DNA of 64,000 nt from Calothrix sp. PCC 7507 (GTDB lineage: Bacteria; Cyanobacteriota; Cyanobacteriia; Cyanobacteriales; Nostocaceae): the NCBI RefSeq assembly GCF_000316575.1, contig NC_019682.1, positions 2,726,001-2,790,000 of the forward strand, given 5' to 3'. Positions 55,435-61,112 of the stretch are shown here, in pieces. Both the position numbers and the translations under genes were made by a program. How positions within the stretch are numbered: position 1 is the first letter of the stretch; the number at the start of each line of letters is the position of its first letter. Below the pieces are notes generated by a model that saw nothing but the letters and a program-made list of their open reading frames with translations, searched no databases and was not told the origin of the DNA.

Positions 55435-55461
55435 AATTGGAGGGACAATGTCCCTCCAATT
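55435..55461 (+). terminator. Perfect 27-base palindrome after the surface-protein gene
   Basis: AATTGGAGGGACA, one central base, TGTCCCTCCAATT, beginning ten bases after the stop. It forms a 12-13 bp stem but is followed by A-rich sequence rather than T-rich on the plus strand. Transcript end or stability hairpin. Confidence 0.55.
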
Positions 55462-56012
55462 AAAAACAAACAAAGTATTTATTAAAGATTTAGACATTTA
55501 GATATTTGTAAATCAATAATTTGTATTAACTTTATATTTAATAGCAGATATTCTATAGTGCGGTTAATTAGAGCGCTTCTCAATTGCATAGAATACAGGT
55601 CATTCGTAGTAGCACAGCAGTGCTGTGCCCTCTTGTGTATTACATTCAAACTTGCTTCTGCCATCTGATAATTACCAAAATGGGTGTTGCTGAATTAAAG
55701 CATGAAATTTCAAATTTGGGTATTTCAAACTCTTACTATCTCAGGCTGTAACGTCTCAGTTTAAAGTCAATTTATACCCAGATTTAGCAAAGCTTAAAAA
55801 ATATTGTTGACTTTCGTTGTTATTTGCAAGCTCAGTCCCTCAAATCATGATTGCTAATTTTTTGGGATGCTACAAGCTATTACAGTTTTCAAGCTGTTCG
55901 AGATTTTTAGTAACAAAAATTTCTATTTCATTCTATAAAATACTAGCGACAGATTCGCAAGAATTGTTGTAGATTTTATACTGGAAAATATTCATCCAAA
56001 ATCAAAAATGAG
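55462..56012. other. Intergenic before the fructokinase gene
   Basis: About 550 AT-rich bases. A GCACAGCAGTGCTGTGCCC palindrome near 55612 resembles the interior of the TATAGC-family elements, perhaps a decayed copy. The minus-strand frame 55482-55664 reads through it and is not supported. Confidence 0.5.
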
Positions 56013-56993
56013 ATGAGCAATCCCCGTGTTTTGTGTCTCGGTGAAGTTTTGTTCGATTGTTTAGCCGATCAATTGGGGCTAAAGCTGGAGGAGGTTAAAT
56101 CTTGGACTCCATACCCAGGAGGAGCGCCAGCTAACGTAGCCTGTGCTTTGGTAAAGCTGGGAACGCCGACGGGATTTATCGGATCTGTTGGTGAAGATGC
56201 ACCAGGAACCGCACTTGTCGAGCTATTACAACAAGTGGGTGTGGATACAACGGGAGTGCAACGCCATCCTACAGCACCGACGCGACAAGTTTATGTGGTA
56301 CGGGATCTAGGAGGCGATCGCACTTTTGCGGGATTTGGCAAGTATGATACAACTGAGTTTGCTGATACTCGTTTACAAGCTGAGAAATTACCACATTCTC
56401 TATTTCAAGAGGCAGATTTTCTGGTTTTGGGGACTTTGGAATTAGCCTATCCTGAAAGTGAAAAAGCCATTCACCGCGCCCTAGATTTAGCAGAACATTA
56501 CGACTTGAAGATATTGCTGGATGTCAATTGGCGTCCTGTGTTTTGGCAAGATACAAGTATTGCTCGTCAAAAGATTCAGGAAACATTTAAACGAGTCGAT
56601 TTTCTGAAACTTGCCAAGGAAGAGGCACAATGGTTATTTGATACAAGTGATCCTGGCGCAATCACTTACCGACTAGATTCACTGGAAGGGGTACTAGTCA
56701 CAGATGGCGAAAACGGTTGCGCCTACTGCTTGGGTGAAAACGAAGGTAAATTACCTGCGTTTTTTATTCCCGTTGTGGATACAACTGGTGCTGGGGATAG
56801 CTTTTTGGCAGGATTTATCCACCAAGTTCTTGAGCATGGCATTCAGGGCTTGAGTGATCCAGAAACAGCTAAACGCATCGTTACCTATGCCAGTGCTGTT
56901 GGGGCACTAACTACTATTAAACCAGGAGCGATCGCTTCTCAACCAACCCCTGCAGAAGTTGAAGCTTTTCTAGCCTCCAATCAACCTGCTTAA
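56013..56993 (+). CDS. PfkB-family fructokinase-like sugar kinase
   Basis: 326 residues. N-terminal LCLGEVLFDCLAD and PYPGGAPANVACALVKLG are the ribokinase-family substrate and dimer motifs; C-terminal VVDTTGAGDSFLAGF has the catalytic Asp and the anion hole. The pattern GGAPAN with GEVLFD fits fructokinase (ATP + fructose to fructose-6-phosphate). It ends four bases inside the convergent gluconokinase gene. It is probably involved in sucrose or fructose use. Confidence 0.88.
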   Translation: MSNPRVLCLGEVLFDCLADQLGLKLEEVKSWTPYPGGAPANVACALVKLGTPTGFIGSVGEDAPGTALVELLQQVGVDTTGVQRHPTAPTRQVYVVRDLGGDRTFAGFGKYDTTEFADTRLQAEKLPHSLFQEADFLVLGTLELAYPESEKAIHRALDLAEHYDLKILLDVNWRPVFWQDTSIARQKIQETFKRVDFLKLAKEEAQWLFDTSDPGAITYRLDSLEGVLVTDGENGCAYCLGENEGKLPAFFIPVVDTTGAGDSFLAGFIHQVLEHGIQGLSDPETAKRIVTYASAVGALTTIKPGAIASQPTPAEVEAFLASNQPA

Positions 56994-57475
56994 ATCCCCA
57001 AAGCCGTTCTAATGGTCTGTACAATTACCTCCAGCGGCTGTGAAATGTCTACAAATATGGCATTATTTGGCTCCTCAAGAGCATTGAACTGGCTTTTGAG
57101 GAGTTTTTCGGTCATAAAATGATTTTGGCGTTGCTGGAGACGCTGTTGAATCAATTCAAAAGAACCATTGAGATAGACTAGCTTGATGCGATCGCTATCT
57201 ATTACCAGCAACTCACGATAGCTAGCTTTGAGTGCAGAACAGGCTAGAACTACATTTTGATGATCTTGCAGCCAATGAGCGATCGCAGTTTGTAAATCTT
57301 GCAACCAAGGTATTCTGTCAGCATCACTCAAAGGAATACCACGCCGCATTTTCTCGATATTCTCTAGTGAATGGAAATCATCAGCGTCGTTAAATTGCCA
57401 GTTTAATGAGTCTGCAAGTAGTCGTCCGATTGTAGTTTTACCAGAGCCAGATACACCCATTATTAAAATAATCAT
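56990..57475 (-). CDS. gntK: Gluconokinase
   Basis: 161 residues of the P-loop GntK type. Walker A is MGVSGSGKTTIG; NDADDFHS and MRRGIPLSDADRIPWL are the gluconate-site motifs; ACSALKASYRELL is the LID-flanking segment. It phosphorylates gluconate to 6-phosphogluconate, entering the Entner-Doudoroff or pentose-phosphate route. It starts 20 bases after sfsA ends on the same strand, so the two are co-transcribed. It overlaps the fructokinase 3' end by four bases. Confidence 0.93.
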   Translation of the reverse strand: MIILIMGVSGSGKTTIGRLLADSLNWQFNDADDFHSLENIEKMRRGIPLSDADRIPWLQDLQTAIAHWLQDHQNVVLACSALKASYRELLVIDSDRIKLVYLNGSFELIQQRLQQRQNHFMTEKLLKSQFNALEEPNNAIFVDISQPLEVIVQTIRTALGI

Positions 57476-57495
57476 CTTTTTTAATGCGGAGAGGA

Positions 57496-58221
57496 TTAAA
57501 TTTTTAGTTTTGCTAAACCTAAGTAACGGATACCTTCTGGGGAGATGTCAAAACGACAGGGTAGTACTTCCAAACCGAGTGCGATCGCATTCCGCAATAA
57601 CTTACCATATAAGGGGTCTGTCATATCTCCAGGAGCAAACTCAGTACAATCATGGCGATTGATAAAATAAAGCATAACTGCACGAGTTTGGGGTAATAGT
57701 GCTGTGAGTTCCCGCAGGTGCTTTTGTCCTCTCGTTGTTTCTGTGTCAGGAAATAGCGCCAAAGTTCCCTGAGATAAAGTTGTATTTTTCACTTCCAAAT
57801 AAATCGGGCGATCGTCATCACTTCCTGTTAAATAAAAATCTACCCGGCTTTTTTTATCTTGCCCATAAACTACTTCACCTTTGATATAGCTATAGTTTCC
57901 TAACTCTGGAAATAGATGTTTTTCTAAAGCCAGCTTCACTACTCGATTTGGTAAAGCGGTATTCACACCTACCCAAGTTGGCTGATTATCATGTACCTCG
58001 ATTAATTCTAAGGTGTAGGCTAGTTTGCGATTGGGGTTATCGCTTTGGGAAATTTGTACCGCACTTCCAGGCGTTGATACCCCAGTCATCGGCCCTGTAT
58101 TTGGACAGTGTGCTGTGACTACTTCCCCAGAAACAAGTTGAATATCTGCGAAAAAGCGCTTGTAGCGTTTCAGCAGTATACCAGAATACATGGGTGGGTA
58201 ACGGTAGAGCCAATCAGTCAT
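57496..58221 (-). CDS. sfsA: SfsA, DNA/RNA nuclease family protein
   Basis: 241 residues from ATG 58221; the frame opens 12 codons earlier, but family members begin near this Met. Characteristic motifs are LLKRYKRFFADI (N-terminal OB-like part), CPNTGPMTG, SRVDFYL and LEVKNTTL with the PD-(D/E)XK-like D and E-x-K, then HLREL, and FAPGDMTDPLYG near the C-terminus. SfsA was first described in sugar-fermentation control and is now regarded as a nuclease fold. First gene of the sfsA-gntK pair. Confidence 0.9.
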   Translation of the reverse strand: MTDWLYRYPPMYSGILLKRYKRFFADIQLVSGEVVTAHCPNTGPMTGVSTPGSAVQISQSDNPNRKLAYTLELIEVHDNQPTWVGVNTALPNRVVKLALEKHLFPELGNYSYIKGEVVYGQDKKSRVDFYLTGSDDDRPIYLEVKNTTLSQGTLALFPDTETTRGQKHLRELTALLPQTRAVMLYFINRHDCTEFAPGDMTDPLYGKLLRNAIALGLEVLPCRFDISPEGIRYLGLAKLKI

Positions 58222-58405
58222 GAATGAAACCTTGTTGCGGTTAGTAGATATTACCAATATCGCTATAAACGTAGCTATTGAGGGTTTTTTGCCTAATCAA
58301 ATACCAGCCTTTTTGCCCCCTACTCTGAATTGGCGCATTCCAGCAGGTATCTTGTGTGGTTTAGTCCTTGATTTTTAAGTACTAAAGTCCTGACTACAAA
58401 CTATC

Positions 58406-58650
58406 TGTAGCAGTCCGCTTTGATTTTTGAACTACACGTAGGGGAGCCACTGCTCGACTAGGGTTCCCCGGCTTAAAGGAGCCAGCGCCGTGGGCGGGTT
58501 TCCCGACTTGTACCCCGTAGGGGATCTTGCTACGCGTTGGCGGAGCCTCTCGTAGAGAAGCGTCTCCCCTTGGGAGAGGCGACTGGCGTCAAGTGGCGTT
58601 GGACAATGCCCACCATATCCAGGTTTTGGTGGGCATTGCCCACCCTACAA
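58406..58650 (+). repeat. Left copy of the inverted repeat flanking the oxygenase
   Basis: Contains TTTGATTTTTGAAC, CTGCTCGACTAGGGTTCCCC, a GTCTCC...GGAGA segment, GTCAAGTGGCGTTGG and terminal CACCCTACAA. The same blocks occur in the same order, inverted, at 59522-59703. A matching GTTCAAAAATCAAAT at 58663 gives this copy its own terminal inversion. Confidence 0.75.
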
Positions 58651-58792
58651 ATACTTAGATTTGTTCAAAAATCAAATATGAGTCCTATATTACACAGCTT
58701 AATGAAGCTACTCCTAATACCATAAAACGACACTTTATGTAGTTATTTTTACGACAACTTCATAAAAGGTAGCATATACTAGGTATTATAAG

Positions 58793-58842
58793 CCTCCTCA
58801 GAAAAATGTAGGAGGATATCTACATGCAAGGAGGTAAATCTT
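58793..58842 (+). promoter_or_regulatory. Leader with possible ribosome-binding-site hairpins
   Basis: CCTCCT at 58793-58798 can pair with AGGAGG at 58810-58815 or with the AAGGAGGT Shine-Dalgarno sequence at 58828-58835. TGTAG and CTACA (58807-58824) form a competing hairpin. This could control translation of the oxygenase gene. The pairing is visible; the function is inferred. Confidence 0.4.
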
Positions 58843-59511
58843 ATGCAAACAGTTTGGAAAGAAACGGAATTAGAATATGCCTTTCTATTTACCCTAAGAA
58901 AGGTAAATTCGATTAAGGTAGCAGGTTTTAAACCGTTTTTTAACGATTTACCCGTTGATCCTTATATCAAAGGTAACTATCGGTTGAGAAGATTATCTCG
59001 GTTTATAGTTTCTGAGGAAAAGTTAATTAAACTACCTCATGGCTATCTTTTCCAAAGTAAAGAATATAATCCATTAGTGGGTGATATAAAAAGAGAGTTT
59101 GCAGAATTAGATGATGCACTCATCAAATTAGATATTTTCAAAAATCTTGTTTTAGCATTTGTTGATTCCTGCAAAATTCACCCAGAAGCTGAGATAGGAG
59201 TTCATCAAATTAGAACTACTTGTTCACCTCACAATTTGGGTAATCCAGCGCCTGAAGGTATTCATAGTGATGGTACTGACTTTATTGGTATCTTCTCTGT
59301 TGATAGAGAAAATATTCAAGGCGGCGAGACACATTTGTATACTGCTAAAAAAGAAAAGCCCATTTTTAACAAAATTCTACATCCTGGAGAACTTTTATTG
59401 GTCAATGACCATGAATTTTTTCACTTTACTACTCCCATTAAGCCACTGACTGATGCTCCGGGAACAAGAGATGTTTTTGTACTGACTTCTCCTAGTCTTC
59501 TTTCTGAATAA
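58843..59511 (+). CDS. 2OG-Fe(II) dioxygenase of the amino-acid hydroxylase type
   Basis: 222 residues. The metal motif is GIHSDGTDF (His and Asp) with the distal His in HFTTPI; IQGGETHLYTA and the Arg in GTRDVFVLT match the 2OG-Fe dioxygenase family that includes bacterial L-isoleucine 4-hydroxylase. It probably hydroxylates a free amino acid or small molecule, using Fe(II), O2 and 2-oxoglutarate. The ribosome-binding site AAGGAGGT is perfect. The gene has no HIP1 site and is AT-rich. It is flanked by inverted copies of one repeat, which suggests acquisition as cargo. No biosynthetic partner is near. Confidence 0.8.
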   Translation: MQTVWKETELEYAFLFTLRKVNSIKVAGFKPFFNDLPVDPYIKGNYRLRRLSRFIVSEEKLIKLPHGYLFQSKEYNPLVGDIKREFAELDDALIKLDIFKNLVLAFVDSCKIHPEAEIGVHQIRTTCSPHNLGNPAPEGIHSDGTDFIGIFSVDRENIQGGETHLYTAKKEKPIFNKILHPGELLLVNDHEFFHFTTPIKPLTDAPGTRDVFVLTSPSLLSE

Positions 59512-59521
59512 TTAGTTAAGT

Positions 59522-59703
59522 TGTAGGGTGTGTGGCACTACTGCCCAACGCCACTTGACGACAGTTGCTTCTCCTGTCGGAGACGCTATGCGTAGCTTGC
59601 TTCCTTGTAGGGTTACACAGCAATGTCTCCTTGACGCCGGGGAACTCTAGTCGAGCAGGGCTACCCCTATGTGTCTTTCAAAAATCAAATAGTAGTCCTA
59701 TGG
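59522..59703 (-). repeat. Right, inverted copy of the flanking repeat
   Basis: Read on the minus strand: TTTGATTTTTGAA, CTGCTCGACTAGAGTTCCCC, GTCTCC...GGAGA, GTCAAGTGGCGTTGG and CACCCTACAA, in the order of the left copy at 58406. It is shorter by about 60 bases because of internal deletions. Confidence 0.75.
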
Positions 59704-59740
59704 ATAAACAACTTCTGATCTTGATTCTCTAGCCCAAAAA

Positions 59741-59775
59741 AATCCCCATTACCAAATAGTAATGGGGAGGTTTAA
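59741..59775 (-). terminator. Strong hairpin with a minus-strand T-run
   Basis: CCCCATTAC and GTAATGGGG form a nine-base stem. On the minus strand it is followed by ATTTTTTT. No minus-strand protein gene ends here. Confidence 0.65.
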
Positions 59776-60103
59776 AGTTAAAGTTCGTCAGGTGATCGGA
59801 ATACATAACTATTTAGTATTTATTATGGTCAATACAATTCCTCCATTAGATAGAGAAATACTTTTTGAGGATTTAGTTGCATGTATCTGGCAGCACCACA
59901 GGGTAAATATTACCCAAATATAGGCAAATAAATCAAAATTTGGGGTTAAACTTTTACAGTTATCCAACACTAATCTGCTTGATAAGCTGCTAGTTGCTGG
60001 GTAACAACTGATTACCAATTTTGCATTGGATCACAAATCTTAGTTGAAGTGCGATCGCCAATTGTATCGAGCTACAAAACCCTGAAGTATAAATTGTAGG
60101 ATG

Positions 60104-60179
60104 TCATAAAAAAACCCCTTGCCAATGATAACAAGAGGGTGGTGATATGGTGTGAGGAGCAAACACAATGTTTGCTTCA
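60104..60179 (-). ncRNA. yfr1: Yfr1 small RNA
   Basis: Read on the minus strand: a first stem-loop (AGCAAAC, five-base loop, GTTTGCT), then an unpaired stretch containing CTCCTCACAC, and a terminator stem (CCTCTTG with CAAGGGG) followed by seven T residues. Two hairpins around an unpaired CUCCUCACAC is the established signature of Yfr1, an abundant cyanobacterial RNA of about 55-70 nt. The core motif is ACUCCUCACAC in many species; here the first base is G. A TTGTCA and TAAACT pair upstream could be the promoter. It probably base-pairs with target mRNAs. Confidence 0.85.
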
Positions 60180-60415
60180 TACTAGTTTAGCAACTGAATC
60201 AGAGATTGTGACAAAAATATTGTCTCTTAAATGGATAATAGCAGTCTTGTAAGGCTAGCTCTGGGATTTTTATACAGATTAAGCGATCCAAATTAACCGC
60301 AAATAACTAGATATACTGAAAAAATTCCGACTCTAAAACATACATGACTCTTGAGATGTGACCAAAGTTACTGTACAAATAGTTGTAGCGCTACCAAATA
60401 ATCGGAGAAAAAACT

Positions 60416-61096
60416 TTGCAACATCCCCAAATTGCTAATTCTTGGGAAGCAGTACTGTCCGAAGAGTTTGACAAAACTTACTTCAGAAAACTATTCAATT
60501 TCTTATTAGAAGAACAGCAATCTCACACTATCTATCCACCAGAAGAAGATATCTTTGCAGCCTTTAAATTGACACCTTATGAAAAAGTCAACGTTCTATT
60601 ACTTGGGCAAGATCCTTATCATAATCATAACCAAGCACATGGATTATGCTTTTCTGTAAGACCAGATATCAAACCGCCACCGTCACTTGTGAATATCTTC
60701 AAAGAACTCAAAGACGATATTGGTCTAGATATCCCGAACAATGGATATTTGATATCATGGGCTAAACAGGGAATTCTGATGTTAAATACAGTTTTAACTG
60801 TCAGGGCACATGCACCAAACTCCCATAAAAATCGGGGTTGGGAAACATTCACAGATGCAGTAATTAGTAAAGTTAACCAGAAAACACATCCTGTAATCTT
60901 CGTACTATGGGGTGGGTACGCACAAAAAAAGCTGAAATTGATAGACGTAAAGCAACATATAGTTGTTCAATCTGCTCACCCTTCGCCGCTTTCTGCACGT
61001 AACGGCTTTTTTGGCAGCAAACCCTTTTCATCTATCAATTCAGCGTTACGTTCCTTTGGCAAGCCTGAAATTGATTGGCAAATTCCAGACTTATAA
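60416..61096 (+). CDS. ung: Uracil-DNA glycosylase
   Basis: 226 residues of family 1. It removes uracil from DNA in base-excision repair. The water-activating motif is LLGQDPYH, with AHGLCFSV for the uracil pocket, LNTVLTVRAHAPNSHKNRGWE and the DNA-intercalation loop SAHPSPLSARNGFFGSKPFS. The start is TTG with GGAG nine bases upstream. The length is normal. It stands alone and converges with the carbamoyltransferase fusion 16 bases away. Confidence 0.95.
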   Translation: MQHPQIANSWEAVLSEEFDKTYFRKLFNFLLEEQQSHTIYPPEEDIFAAFKLTPYEKVNVLLLGQDPYHNHNQAHGLCFSVRPDIKPPPSLVNIFKELKDDIGLDIPNNGYLISWAKQGILMLNTVLTVRAHAPNSHKNRGWETFTDAVISKVNQKTHPVIFVLWGGYAQKKLKLIDVKQHIVVQSAHPSPLSARNGFFGSKPFSSINSALRSFGKPEIDWQIPDL

Positions 61097-61112
61097 CTCA
61101 CCACCCTCTCAT

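Noticed and set aside
55482-55664. 60-codon minus-strand frame after the giant surface protein
   Set aside because: Reads through a decayed repeat palindrome; no support.
59809-60018. 69-codon minus-strand frame before the orphan terminator
   Set aside because: Composition unlike a real protein and no ribosome-binding site; a small RNA is the better explanation for the terminator.
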